Both the position numbers and the translations under genes were made by a program. Source: a virus. Taken from it: 46,643 nucleotides of DNA. This document shows positions 34,839 through 42,235 of this stretch, in pieces; the first letter of the stretch is position 1, and every line of letters begins with the position of its first letter. Location of the stretch: positions 1 to 46,643 of the IMG/VR virus record IMGVR_UViG_3300033145_000583, one strand, 5' to 3'. The notes under the pieces are model-generated. The model searched no databases. It saw nothing but the letters and a program-made list of their open reading frames with translations, and was not told where the DNA came from.

Positions 34839-34886
34839 AAAAAACCCCACATCAAAATTCTCACGCTGAGAATAAATGATATGGGG
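34839..34886 (-). terminator. Strong intrinsic terminator inside late unit
   Basis: On the - strand, CCCCATATC pairs with GATGTGGGG around an inner ATTCTC/GAGAAT stem, followed by TTTTTT. It lies between the small Tat-leader gene and the scaffold gene. Nothing between it and the scaffold resembles a sigma70 promoter, so scaffold and capsid transcription must read through it or use an unrecognised promoter. No other gene is seen in 34751-34937. Confidence 0.85.
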
Positions 34887-34937
34887 TCGATTTGTTCGAT
34901 TAGCCCTTTATTAAATTAAATTGTCTCTACTCGACTT

Positions 34938-35186
34938 TTATCCTTGTAATGTATCTTTGCTATGGCTCTGTGCCATACCTTCACACATAGGTGTTGTTTG
35001 CGGGGGCAACGGACTATACCTACGAAATCGCATAACACGTCCTGTTGCAGTGCCAAACTCGATTTCCTTTACGGGAAGACCTTTGTATTCGTCTACATGC
35101 TTCCAACACGACTTTGGCTTTTTCGCAACGGCAACTCCCACAAACGGAATCGCCAATAACGTCTTTAAGAAACTTCTACGTTTCAT
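34938..35186 (-). CDS. Small protein with Tat-like leader (82 aa)
   Basis: An 82-residue protein. The N-terminus MKRRSFLKTLLAIPFVGVAV has a twin-arginine RRSFLK motif, a hydrophobic core and a possible AVA cut site, matching Tat export signals. The mature part is basic with two cysteines (SCWK, MCEG). RBS AAAGGAGAA. It is placed between portal-side genes and the scaffold. No family is recognised; export of a folded, perhaps metal-binding protein is possible. Confidence 0.65.
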   Translation of the reverse strand: MKRRSFLKTLLAIPFVGVAVAKKPKSCWKHVDEYKGLPVKEIEFGTATGRVMRFRRYSPLPPQTTPMCEGMAQSHSKDTLQG

Positions 35187-35196
35187 TGGTTCTCCT

Positions 35197-35361
35197 TTAT
35201 TTTTTGCATAAGTTTTCCTCTACTATACTTTCGTCTATATTGACGTTAGCCTTTCGGCCCGGCTTCATATTGAACCGGAACGAACCCTGATACTTCGGGA
35301 ACTTCCGCCGCAAGTCTCGATGAGTATCCGTTAGAATTTTATTTCTTTCTTTATTGGTCAT
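35197..35361 (-). CDS. Small basic protein (54 aa)
   Basis: ATG at 35361 to TAA at 35197. The protein starts MTNKERNKILTDTHRDLRRK and ends IVEENLCKK. Its start overlaps the stop of the preceding gene, so translation is probably coupled. It is very basic with a phage-like codon pattern. The function is unknown. Confidence 0.6.
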   Translation of the reverse strand: MTNKERNKILTDTHRDLRRKFPKYQGSFRFNMKPGRKANVNIDESIVEENLCKK

Positions 35362-35641
35362 ATATCTCAATCATAACTCTCTTACGAACATGAATACACC
35401 CGAACTTGTCAAATCGCCATTCCAAGTCCTTAACGCCGCATTTGTACTCTTTCGCCCCGTCTTTGAGAGCAAACTTCAACTGACCCTTCTGCTTGGTGGT
35501 AAGTAATGAAAGTGCTCTTGGCCCCTGTATGTTAGGTGAAATCCGGGGGCCGGGCGGCATTACATCGGTTTTGGTCTTAAAACGATTCATCTTCCCCATC
35601 ATCGCAAGACCAACCTTCTTTGTTAAGATTTTACCTGGCAT
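35351..35641 (-). CDS. Hypothetical basic protein (96 aa)
   Basis: A 96-residue protein starting MPGKILTKKVGLAMMGKMNR. It has a Pro/Arg-rich centre and a C-terminal KEYKCGVKDLEWRFDKFGCI pattern. It overlaps the portal stop and the next small gene. Position after the portal suggests a head-maturation accessory; nothing more can be said. Confidence 0.65.
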   Translation of the reverse strand: MPGKILTKKVGLAMMGKMNRFKTKTDVMPPGPRISPNIQGPRALSLLTTKQKGQLKFALKDGAKEYKCGVKDLEWRFDKFGCIHVRKRVMIEIYDQ

Positions 35642-37628
35642 TTACAGTTTTCCTTTCGGTTCGAGCTTGTTTCATCTTTTCAAGCTCAAGGGCCATCTTC
35701 ATTCGTTCACGTATAGGCTTATCTTTCAACTCTTGTATTTTAGCCATTGTATTAACCCTGTCAAGAGCGGCACCAGTCAGGTTTTCTTGTGCCTGTGTCC
35801 TGCGTTCCTCTGATTGGGCGAGTTCCGACTGCGTTAGGGCGTCCTGCATCCGTTGTGAACGCTCATCGGCCTGCTGCTGCACCTGTGCCTGCTGTGCCAT
35901 CTTTTGTTCGCCCTGACGGATAATCTGGATTAAGGACGACTTCCATACCATTGGATGATATTTCGCTACTATGGACAATGGCAATAGTTGCGCAGCATCA
36001 GGGAAGTCCTTGCGGATCTCTTTAAGTTCGATCCAGAATGCTTCTCGCTGACTTGCCGTAAGCAATCCCTCTACAATAGAACAGTCGTATTTAACAAAAT
36101 CCTGCTTATAGAATCCGGGGGCGGGCAACTCGTTAATCAATCGAAAGACCTTTTCAGGACTGTAGTTAAGCTGAACCAACTCCACGATCTTTTTACCTAA
36201 AAGCTTATCGGAATGGTTGGAACTGTCCATCATGGGCATCTGGCCGGTCAAAGCCTGACCTGTTCTGTGCCTGCTTAGAATACCGGGGATGTCCTTATCG
36301 TCCGAGCCGAATATCTCGTTATTCAAACCGCCTGCTTCGGTCTCGGCTTTGTCGGCGGTCTCTAAAGCCTGAAATAGCCCCGGAGGAACGTCCGAGCCGG
36401 TGCCTTGATAAAAAAGTTCCTTGAGAGGTACTTCTCTGGGGCATTTATCGGTAACGTGCATTACCACACCCTGTCCGGACTTGTACGCCTCTTCGGGATT
36501 CATAATGTATTGGTCTCTAACTATCCGGTAAGACTGGATGGTAGACTCGATAATATCCATAATCTGGTTGTATCGGCGGTTAAAGGCCTTTTGGGGGTCG
36601 CGCAGTCTCCGCACAAAAGACTGCAACTTTAACTCCGACCGGGGGTATTCGGCACAATATTCACCCCTGTACCATATAAAGTTCCCCGTCCTCGACCGTA
36701 AAGGATTATTCCCCTCCCATACGAACTCATTATCGAGGAAGATTCTCAACTTAGTCCTATCGACGGGTTTGGAATAACGTGAAAACGCCGGGTCGCCGTT
36801 GGGAGTTCTTATTTCTTTTATCTTGTACTTTGCAAATTTTTCATCACCCCGATATAACTTGCCGGCAAAATCCTTCAAAGGAATCTCCTTACCCCTTTGG
36901 AATAGACCCGGAATACCTATTCGCGGGATGACCATTTGTATGAATTCGGTCTTCTTATACCACCACTGCTCGAACATCCTTAAACCGCCCTTATTCGCTA
37001 AAGCCGGGTTACCGGCCTTTGGCCAACGGTCGGTGTAATTCAAAGGCTCGATTGATTTAATCTCGTCGCTATTTTCAGGTAAAAGCCTCTTTACATTCTC
37101 TTCCGTCAACCATCGACCGGTCAAAATATCGCCGCAATCGCTCAAGTCCAGGTTGTCCGGGGATTCCGATAAGAGGAATTGATTATAACCCAAACGACCG
37201 AACCTCAAATCACCCTCTCTGTCACGGTAGATTTCCAACAGGTTGGAACCTTCCACCAAATTGCCCCACCGGAAGCACTGGTCTTTTATCTCATAACCAC
37301 CGTTAAGCTCCATGAGGTTCATCACTATCCCCGAAAGCTGCTCGCAAGCCTTATCTTCCATATCGTCGGGCTGGCCCTGCGGGCCTATCTTTAAGATGTG
37401 ACGATTCCGTATCCTATAACCTACCAAAAGATTGACTTGGCGGCCTATCTTATCAATGGTCTCAAGATCGCGTTCCTGCTCTTTAGCACGAGCGGCCTCC
37501 TCCTGGGTGTGCTGGGCACGGAAATAGTAGTCAAGGTCTGTTTCAGCTTCGTCAAGATACCCTCCCCATGAAGCTGCTAAAATCTCGTGCTTGTCCTTGA
37601 AGTCGCTTTTTATAGTTTCGTCAGTCAT
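35631..37628 (-). CDS. Portal protein, P22-like
   Basis: A 665-residue protein. The N-terminal part includes LETIDKIGRQVNLLVGYRIR, then NRHILKIGPQG, and the C-terminal third is a long coiled coil (RQGEQKMAQQAQVQQQADER). Both features are typical of P22-type portal proteins with a C-terminal barrel. It forms the dodecameric DNA channel and motor dock. It directly follows the large terminase with a 4-base overlap. Size fits the P22 family (about 700 residues). Confidence 0.82.
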   Translation of the reverse strand: MTDETIKSDFKDKHEILAASWGGYLDEAETDLDYYFRAQHTQEEAARAKEQERDLETIDKIGRQVNLLVGYRIRNRHILKIGPQGQPDDMEDKACEQLSGIVMNLMELNGGYEIKDQCFRWGNLVEGSNLLEIYRDREGDLRFGRLGYNQFLLSESPDNLDLSDCGDILTGRWLTEENVKRLLPENSDEIKSIEPLNYTDRWPKAGNPALANKGGLRMFEQWWYKKTEFIQMVIPRIGIPGLFQRGKEIPLKDFAGKLYRGDEKFAKYKIKEIRTPNGDPAFSRYSKPVDRTKLRIFLDNEFVWEGNNPLRSRTGNFIWYRGEYCAEYPRSELKLQSFVRRLRDPQKAFNRRYNQIMDIIESTIQSYRIVRDQYIMNPEEAYKSGQGVVMHVTDKCPREVPLKELFYQGTGSDVPPGLFQALETADKAETEAGGLNNEIFGSDDKDIPGILSRHRTGQALTGQMPMMDSSNHSDKLLGKKIVELVQLNYSPEKVFRLINELPAPGFYKQDFVKYDCSIVEGLLTASQREAFWIELKEIRKDFPDAAQLLPLSIVAKYHPMVWKSSLIQIIRQGEQKMAQQAQVQQQADERSQRMQDALTQSELAQSEERRTQAQENLTGAALDRVNTMAKIQELKDKPIRERMKMALELEKMKQARTERKTVNAR

Positions 37629-39073
37629 CCTGTCCTCTTATACTTATCATGCCACTGGGCAATTTGTGCCCGTGTTACACCGCCGGAATAACTCTCTATC
37701 TGGCTCAGTCCCCATAAACCCATAATATAACAGTCGGCCTCGTCGGGGGAACCACCTAACCTTTTCTTGATTTCTTCCTTGGATTCTACTAAAACCCTTT
37801 CATTCCTGAACTTATATCTTGGAGTAGTTAGTTGGTTTTGGAGCTTGGAGTCTATATTCGATAAGTGAATCTCATTCCTGGAGAATTTCTCGCCGCCGGT
37901 CATCCACGCCTCGGCACGAAGATTGTAATACTTGCCCGTGTTTACGGCCTTGGCCGATGAGCAGAAGGGTATTACCTTAACACCCAAATCCGTGAGTTCG
38001 TCACAAACACCGGCGCCAACACCTATTTCATCGACTATTGCGGGAAGACCACCGTTTATGTAAGACAATTGCTTTATCCGGCGGGATATGTCCGTAGTCT
38101 TACACTTACCCTTGATTTCTTTCTCTTTGATCTCAGTACCATCCATGACCATGATAACGGTCTCATCGTCGCCAAACCTCGCGGGGTCGCAGGCAATTAG
38201 CTTTTTGCCCATTAAGACTTCTTGATCGTTCTCCTTCGCGGATAATAGCCATCTCAGGAGAATTATCTGGTCGCCGCCCTCGAACTCTTCCCATGACCCG
38301 TCTTTGTAAGCCGCTAAAAGCTCCGGACGATGACCAAAAGCTAACTCAAGGGTCTCAATATAAGTCTCCCCAGTCCATTTGTTATCACGTGGCAACGCTC
38401 GCACAAACGGCATTTGGGCAGTAGGATGGTCTAAAAAGACCTCTTTCAACCAACATTGGGCGGGATTCGCCGTCCATAAGACCTTACTTGGTACCCGTTG
38501 GCCATTAATGACTAACCGGAGAGAAGCCCGTAAAACACTAATATCGTCTAAAGAAGTCTCCTCGGCCTGATCGACAAATATCCGGGCGAACTCGGCAGAG
38601 TTGAACTTTTCCAGGTCTTCTTTGGCCTCAAGGCCACCGGTTCTAATCAAAACCCTGTCGGCAATTACTATCTCCGCCGGGTCGCCCTTAATAGTGTACC
38701 TGTTCGGGGGAATGAACCGCTTCCAAGTATCTAAAGTGGTCTCTTTGAAGTGCTTGGCGACCTTCCTACCCATAAAAGCGACGGGAATTGGGTGCTTTAA
38801 CGGCTTTGGAACGAATTTACGAGCAATTTCATAACATTCACCATACATCCAAAAGCAACCAAAGACACTCTTCCCACCACCCTTAGCACCACCATATAAC
38901 AATTCACGGACGTAATCCTTCTTCAATAGCCAAAAGGCGTCGGATTGCTTCCGTGAAAGCTCAGGCTTCCAATTATCGGGTTGGTGTTCGACTTTTTTCT
39001 TCAAAACCTGTACCTTAAACCTTCTTTTTCTTCTTCTCGGCAAAGACGCCTTCTTTTTTACGACGCATAGCAC
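37625..39073 (-). CDS. terL: Terminase large subunit
   Basis: A 482-residue packaging ATPase/nuclease. The Walker A loop is LYGGAKGGGKS (about residue 60), and the Walker B strand is ARIFVDQAEE (about 165). A coupling segment KVLWTANPAQ follows. The nuclease domain begins LIACDPARFGDDETV (about 288) and has a later DEIGVGAG and a DEADCYIMG acidic site. It uses ATP to translocate DNA into the portal and cuts the concatemer. The listed start is a GTG at 39073; a TTG near 39004, after the upstream stop, is an alternative. Confidence 0.92.
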   Translation of the reverse strand: MLCVVKKKASLPRRRKRRFKVQVLKKKVEHQPDNWKPELSRKQSDAFWLLKKDYVRELLYGGAKGGGKSVFGCFWMYGECYEIARKFVPKPLKHPIPVAFMGRKVAKHFKETTLDTWKRFIPPNRYTIKGDPAEIVIADRVLIRTGGLEAKEDLEKFNSAEFARIFVDQAEETSLDDISVLRASLRLVINGQRVPSKVLWTANPAQCWLKEVFLDHPTAQMPFVRALPRDNKWTGETYIETLELAFGHRPELLAAYKDGSWEEFEGGDQIILLRWLLSAKENDQEVLMGKKLIACDPARFGDDETVIMVMDGTEIKEKEIKGKCKTTDISRRIKQLSYINGGLPAIVDEIGVGAGVCDELTDLGVKVIPFCSSAKAVNTGKYYNLRAEAWMTGGEKFSRNEIHLSNIDSKLQNQLTTPRYKFRNERVLVESKEEIKKRLGGSPDEADCYIMGLWGLSQIESYSGGVTRAQIAQWHDKYKRTG

Positions 39074-39248
39074 TACGCCTCGCTGCTGTTCTACGCTTGT
39101 CTACTATAACAATCATTATAATCCTGCCGTCTTTAGTAATCTCGTAATTTTCTCTGTGAACTAAACCGCAATCACAACATATGCCAAATGAAAGATCTGT
39201 TACATCATTCCACTCGCCGTCAAATATCTGTTTACACTTACCCGCCAT
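39015..39248 (-). CDS. Zn-ribbon-like small protein upstream of TerL
   Basis: A 77-residue protein starting MAGKCKQIFDGEWNDVTDLS behind AAGGAGG. FGICCDCGLVHREN is a common phage motif with a CxxCGLxH knuckle. The C-terminus is strongly basic (RRTAARRSAMRRKK). It overlaps the TerL GTG start by 59 bases. Similar small proteins often sit beside terminases; a DNA-packaging accessory role is inferred from position. Confidence 0.7.
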   Translation of the reverse strand: MAGKCKQIFDGEWNDVTDLSFGICCDCGLVHRENYEITKDGRIIMIVIVDKRRTAARRSAMRRKKEGVFAEKKKKKV

Positions 39249-39326
39249 AAATCCTCCTTATTTCCTTCTTCCTGAGGTATATCTTTGCAACCTCAACTCG
39301 AAAGTCGATTATTTTGCAGGTCTTCT

Positions 39327-39842
39327 TCAAAATGCGTACCTAAAACCCAATGTAGCCTTCAAACCATCGGTAATCTCACGGAGGGCACCGTTGTTATCGT
39401 TCCATTCAACTTCTGCTGTGACCGCTAAAGGACTGTCCGGCTTGTCTTTAATCAAAACACCCATGATCCCACCGTAAAAGCCGTAATCCGTGTCTATGAA
39501 GCCCCACGACGCCTGAGCGCCTATATATGGACTCACAACGGCCTCGTCAGATAAGTAAAACAACAAAACTTCGGGAATCACCGGAACGCCGGAAGATGGA
39601 TCCGCAAGGTCTTGGCCGTACATCACACCACCTAATGTCAAGACTTGGGGATAATCGTCCCGAGGATGCCATTTCGAACCGATAAACGGCTCCAAATTGC
39701 CTACCTGATAACCAATACGACCGGTTACAGCAGCCCTGGAGTCAATTTCCTGCTCGGCACTGCCCCAAATCGTGAGGCCGTCTGCAAAACACGGCACGCT
39801 TAGCACAACAAGTGCTATTAAAAATGCTATTAGTGTTCTCAT
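39327..39842 (-). CDS. Outer-membrane beta-barrel protein with signal peptide
   Basis: A 171-residue protein. The signal peptide MRTLIAFLIALVVLSVPCFA is followed by alternating strands (GRIGYQVGNLEPFIGSKWH, VSPYIGAQASWGF, YGFYGGIMGVL). The final strand ends LKATLGFRYAF, with the terminal Phe expected of BAM-assembled outer-membrane barrels. Eight strands are plausible. Phages can carry such proteins to change the host surface or block superinfection. It lies in the packaging part of the late unit. RBS AAGGAG. Confidence 0.75.
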   Translation of the reverse strand: MRTLIAFLIALVVLSVPCFADGLTIWGSAEQEIDSRAAVTGRIGYQVGNLEPFIGSKWHPRDDYPQVLTLGGVMYGQDLADPSSGVPVIPEVLLFYLSDEAVVSPYIGAQASWGFIDTDYGFYGGIMGVLIKDKPDSPLAVTAEVEWNDNNGALREITDGLKATLGFRYAF

Positions 39843-39853
39843 TTTTGTTCTCC

Positions 39854-40141
39854 TTAAAGTTCCAATCTTGCGGTTATTTCTGTGATTTTAAGGTCTACGC
39901 CATTGAGAATGTCAGTAACGTCATCACACATACGACAACTTGCCGACTCAGTCGCTTCTGCAACCTCACTGTCTCCAAGGGATGGCTTAGTCGCACCGGG
40001 AGTTATTACAGGCTCAAGCACACCCAACAAATCAGAAAGTTTTTCCCGTAACATACAAGATAACTCCCTAATTTTGTCCAATTTCAACATTAAACCGTTA
40101 CTTGACGTACCTTCCATAGATTGCTTACATTCACCTTGCAT
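39854..40141 (-). CDS. Hypothetical helical protein (95 aa)
   Basis: A 95-residue acidic helical protein starting MQGECKQSMEGTSSNG behind AAGGAG, with LDKIRELSCMLREKLSDLLG and a CRMC pair. No family is recognised. It lies between the Zn-knuckle gene and the beta-barrel gene. Confidence 0.65.
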   Translation of the reverse strand: MQGECKQSMEGTSSNGLMLKLDKIRELSCMLREKLSDLLGVLEPVITPGATKPSLGDSEVAEATESASCRMCDDVTDILNGVDLKITEITARLEL

Positions 40142-40333
40142 AATAGTTCTCCTTAAAATGTGTGTGTATATATACTACGCATTATTGTGACCACCCTTTT
40201 GTATGTACCACCCTTTACAGATAAGACGAAAGACTATGCTTCCTTTTCATATGGGACCCTTTTCAAAAGGACGTTCGACTTCCTGAGCGGTTTCCTGAGG
40301 CCGGATCGGTTTTGCTTGATAACTTGCTTCCAA
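40142..40333 (-). other. Gene-free leader with ACCACCCTTT direct repeats
   Basis: About 190 bases between the Zn-knuckle gene and the next gene on the - strand. It holds two copies of ACCACCCTTT (40190-40199 and 40207-40216), 17 bases apart, and a TATATATAC box close to the downstream gene start. This could be a phage-specific promoter or activator site. I see no convincing gene in it. Confidence 0.4.
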
Positions 40334-40684
40334 TCATGCCGATACTCCCATCGCACATGGTAGGCACATGCCCGGATATTGTCGTGGCTGCTCAAGCCGA
40401 GGCAGCACGCCATCACACCCTATGCAATACTCCTCATGGCCGGTGTGTGCGTGGTAGTCTGTACCCCCTGGTCGGGCAAGGCTCCGCTTACTCACTCCGT
40501 CCGCACCCGACGATAAGCGGGGAGGGAATAGCTCGGCATAGTGCTGCGCTGCAAGACACCTGGTCTTCAACTCCTCGAAGTCATCACTAACGCGTTCGAT
40601 GTTGGCTTGTATGTCCGGGGCAAGGCCGGTCATCAGCCTCGACTTCTTACTCCGCTCAGTTCCCGTTAATGTCGTCTTTATCAT
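40334..40684 (-). CDS. Zinc-knuckle protein (116 aa)
   Basis: A 116-residue protein. The C-terminus CIGCDGVLPRLEQPRQYPGM, followed by CLPCAMG, has two CxxC pairs 23 residues apart, a likely zinc site. The N-terminal half is helical. The ATG overlaps the last codons of the small-terminase-like gene. The function is unknown. Confidence 0.65.
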   Translation of the reverse strand: MIKTTLTGTERSKKSRLMTGLAPDIQANIERVSDDFEELKTRCLAAQHYAELFPPRLSSGADGVSKRSLARPGGTDYHAHTGHEEYCIGCDGVLPRLEQPRQYPGMCLPCAMGVSA

Positions 40685-41099
40685 GGTTTTTGCCCCGTTG
40701 CACTTTTGGCGTTTTCCGTCCCATTCGCACCGTTACACTTTTGACGTTTTCCGTCCCATTCGCCTCCGGTTGGACCTGTATCTGCATCGGAACCAGGGGA
40801 GTACCGTCCTTGCCGGTTATCTCCTGCTTATCGGCTTGGCCTAACACGTTCTTACCAAGGAATATCGCCATTGCAGGCTGTTTATGACTCATTGCACGCT
40901 GGTCAGCACGCAGTTCAACCTTGTGTTGCTGCCTTTTTTTGAGTAATTTCCTTGCAATATCCTTACGCTTAAAGATAAATCCTTCTTCCCACCCCATCAT
41001 GCCCTCTATCGTCCCATTCTGGCAGTTGTCCAGTGCATATCCTTCGGCTCTTGCCATATCTTCTGGGCTAATATACTTCTTTTTACCTCTACCTGCCAT
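40656..41099 (-). CDS. Terminase small subunit-like protein
   Basis: A 147-residue protein. The N-terminal helical part YALDNCQNGTIEGMMGWEEG looks like a helix-turn-helix. A middle QPAMAIFLGKNVLGQADKQE block closely follows the A-I-F-L-K-N-LGW-DKQE pattern of small terminases. The C-terminus is basic. Its location at the start of the late unit, upstream of TerL, fits. It would recognise the packaging site and load DNA on TerL. Confidence 0.75.
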   Translation of the reverse strand: MAGRGKKKYISPEDMARAEGYALDNCQNGTIEGMMGWEEGFIFKRKDIARKLLKKRQQHKVELRADQRAMSHKQPAMAIFLGKNVLGQADKQEITGKDGTPLVPMQIQVQPEANGTENVKSVTVRMGRKTPKVQRGKNHDKDDINGN

Positions 41100-41488
41100 T
41101 ATCTTAGCACCTCCCTTGCGTTATATATCTTATTCTCGGCTGTATTTAGGCTTTCGGTTAGCCTCTTTATTGCCTTATCTTTAGTATCTATAAGTGCGTC
41201 CCTACGCTCTATTGCCTGCTTTAGTTGTTCTATTTGTTCGTCTTTATCTTGTGATGGTCGGCTAACATAGTAGTCGGGATATTCTTGCGGCCCGAATAGG
41301 TTTACGGGGTCGATATGATATACTTCGCACAGTTTACAAGCTTCACTCCACAACGGTTCGGATCCCTGTTCGATCGCGTGTATCCTTCCAAAGCTAATGC
41401 CTGATATTTCGGACGTCTTAACAGCCGATATCTTTTGCTTTTGCCTTAATTCCTTTAGTTTACTGCTATAATCGCTTATTTCGGGCAT
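41099..41488 (-). CDS. XRE-type HTH regulator with coiled coil
   Basis: A 129-residue protein. The N-terminal HTH (LKELRQKQKISAVKTSEISG, then ISFGRIHAIEQGSEPL) matches Cro/C1-type DNA-binding domains. The C-terminal half is a coiled coil (DEQIEQLKQAIERRDALIDT) for multimerisation. It is the second gene of the late unit. A near-palindrome at 41612-41633 upstream is a candidate binding site. A TAATG-type overlap joins it to the small terminase. Confidence 0.75.
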   Translation of the reverse strand: MPEISDYSSKLKELRQKQKISAVKTSEISGISFGRIHAIEQGSEPLWSEACKLCEVYHIDPVNLFGPQEYPDYYVSRPSQDKDEQIEQLKQAIERRDALIDTKDKAIKRLTESLNTAENKIYNAREVLR

Positions 41489-41586
41489 AGTTTAGTCCCT
41501 TTGTTTAGTTTTAGCTCCTTAGATTGACTCTCACGACGTCTATCCTCGGCTATTATCCTATTCAAGGTCTTTATTGCTTGTTTCAT
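41476..41586 (-). CDS. Small basic leader protein (36 aa)
   Basis: ATG at 41586, starting MKQAIKTLNRIIAEDRRRES and ending GTKLCPK. The last codons overlap the start of the HTH gene, so it could couple translation. No clear RBS is seen. It may be a true small gene or a chance frame. Confidence 0.45.
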   Translation of the reverse strand: MKQAIKTLNRIIAEDRRRESQSKELKLNKGTKLCPK

Positions 41587-41611
41587 GCTATCTACAACGC
41601 GGCCTAACCTC

Positions 41612-41633
41612 AGTTCCTAATTATATTAGAACT
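41612..41633. promoter_or_regulatory. Inverted repeat, candidate operator
   Basis: AGTTCCTAAT-TAT-ATTAGAACT is an inverted repeat with one extra base. On the - strand it contains a TATAAT hexamer, without a good -35. It lies 26 bases before the small leader gene and may be an operator for the HTH protein encoded just downstream. Confidence 0.4.
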
Positions 41634-41663
41634 AAGCGGCAAGAACAGGGGAAGCTTTGTTTA

Positions 41664-41810
41664 TCATACCCTTTGTGCTTCTGATTCTGTATCCAATACC
41701 AAGCCTGCGATTGATCTGAGTTCGGCTGGGACGTCCCGCCTCAATTGTTCGGGGTGCCGCGTATAGTTCAGGTTCGTGCCTGAGTCCCTTTGTCGTATTG
41801 GTACTATCAT
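41664..41810 (-). CDS. Possible small protein (48 aa)
   Basis: ATG at 41810, preceded by AGGAAC at good spacing. The product starts MIVPIRQRDSGTNLNY and ends with an amphipathic helix (LRSIAGLVLDTESEAQRV). An overlapping frame (41632-41832) also stays open from a TTG but looks less protein-like and lacks an RBS. One or neither may be real. Confidence 0.4.
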   Translation of the reverse strand: MIVPIRQRDSGTNLNYTRHPEQLRRDVPAELRSIAGLVLDTESEAQRV

Positions 41811-41844
41811 AGACTTTTTTGTTCCTGTGCAACTATTACTCTAC

Positions 41845-41895
41845 AAAAAAACCGGCGAAAGGCTCGAATTTTTACTATACGCGAGCCCTTGCCGG
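41845..41895 (-). terminator. Promoter-proximal intrinsic terminator of late unit
   Basis: On the - strand, CCGGC-AAG-GGCTCG pairs with CGAGCC-TTTC-GCCGG to make a long, nearly continuous stem, followed by TTTTTTT (41851-41845). It lies about 45-90 bases after the predicted start of the late promoter, so most transcripts should stop here unless RNA polymerase is modified. Confidence 0.85.
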
Positions 41896-41908
41896 GTTAT
41901 TCCTATTT

Positions 41909-41937
41909 AATATGTCACTACATCCGTGTATCATATT
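41909..41937 (-). promoter_or_regulatory. 5' hairpin of late transcript
   Basis: Right at the predicted start of the late RNA (about 41937), AATATG pairs with CATATT around an inner TACA-CGGA-TGTA hairpin. A structured 5' arm just ahead of a terminator is reminiscent of HK022 put RNA, but the sequence is different. Confidence 0.5.
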
Positions 41938-41943
41938 ATTGGT

Positions 41944-41972
41944 ATTATACGATGAAAATTACAAACCGTCAA
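41944..41972 (-). promoter_or_regulatory. Near-consensus sigma70 late promoter
   Basis: On the - strand: TTGACG (41972-41967), a 17-base spacer, then TATAAT (41949-41944). It points into the structural unit and is the only near-consensus promoter found for it. The 262 bases around it (41833-42094) hold regulatory sequence but no gene that I can support. Confidence 0.85.
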
Positions 41973-42094
41973 AACATTTCTTAACTTTTTATTTTGTTTC
42001 CATTTTTATTGAAAGTATTAGTCAAGTAAAACCCTATTATTGAGCTTGTATCGGCTGTTTTGTAAATACTTGCAATAAAGATTTATTTTGTCTC

Positions 42095-42123
42095 TTGACA
42101 GGATCGAATGTAGTCGATATATT
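42095..42123 (+). promoter_or_regulatory. Sigma70 promoter before RNA/HNH cassette 2
   Basis: TTGACA (42095-42100), a 17-base spacer, then TATATT (42118-42123). Predicted transcription begins at about 42130, a few bases before the pseudoknot RNA. It diverges from the late promoter at 41944-41972. Confidence 0.85.
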
Positions 42124-42136
42124 ATATATATGAAAT

Positions 42137-42223
42137 GCGATGCAGTACAACACAATCTAAAATCCAGCCAGGGGCAATTCGGGTGCAAGCCCAAACTGCA
42201 TCGCAGCCTTGGCTGGTTTTTTT
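42137..42223 (+). ncRNA. H-type pseudoknot RNA upstream of HNH gene, copy 2
   Basis: Stem 1 pairs GCGATGCAGT (42137-42146) with ACTGCATCGC (42195-42204). Stem 2 pairs CCAGCCAGGG (42164-42173) with CCTTGGCTGG (42207-42216; one G-U). The core GCAATTC is the same as in copy 1, followed by a GGGT-GCAA-GCCC hairpin (42181-42192). Both copies have GNRA-type loops and the same 21-base spacing between the second and third strands. Stem 2 is followed by seven Ts and then ATTGGAG, the RBS of the endonuclease. Stem sequences differ from copy 1 at many positions yet remain paired, which is strong evidence for a real structure. Confidence 0.85.
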
Positions 42224-42235
42224 ATTGGAGTTGAC

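Noticed and set aside
40234-40416. Minus-strand open frame with basic product
   Set aside because: It overlaps the end of the zinc-knuckle gene and has no RBS; the non-overlapping part lacks a standard well-placed start.
41632-41832. 66-codon minus-strand frame from a TTG
   Set aside because: No RBS, low-complexity product, and a better-supported frame (41664-41810) overlaps it.
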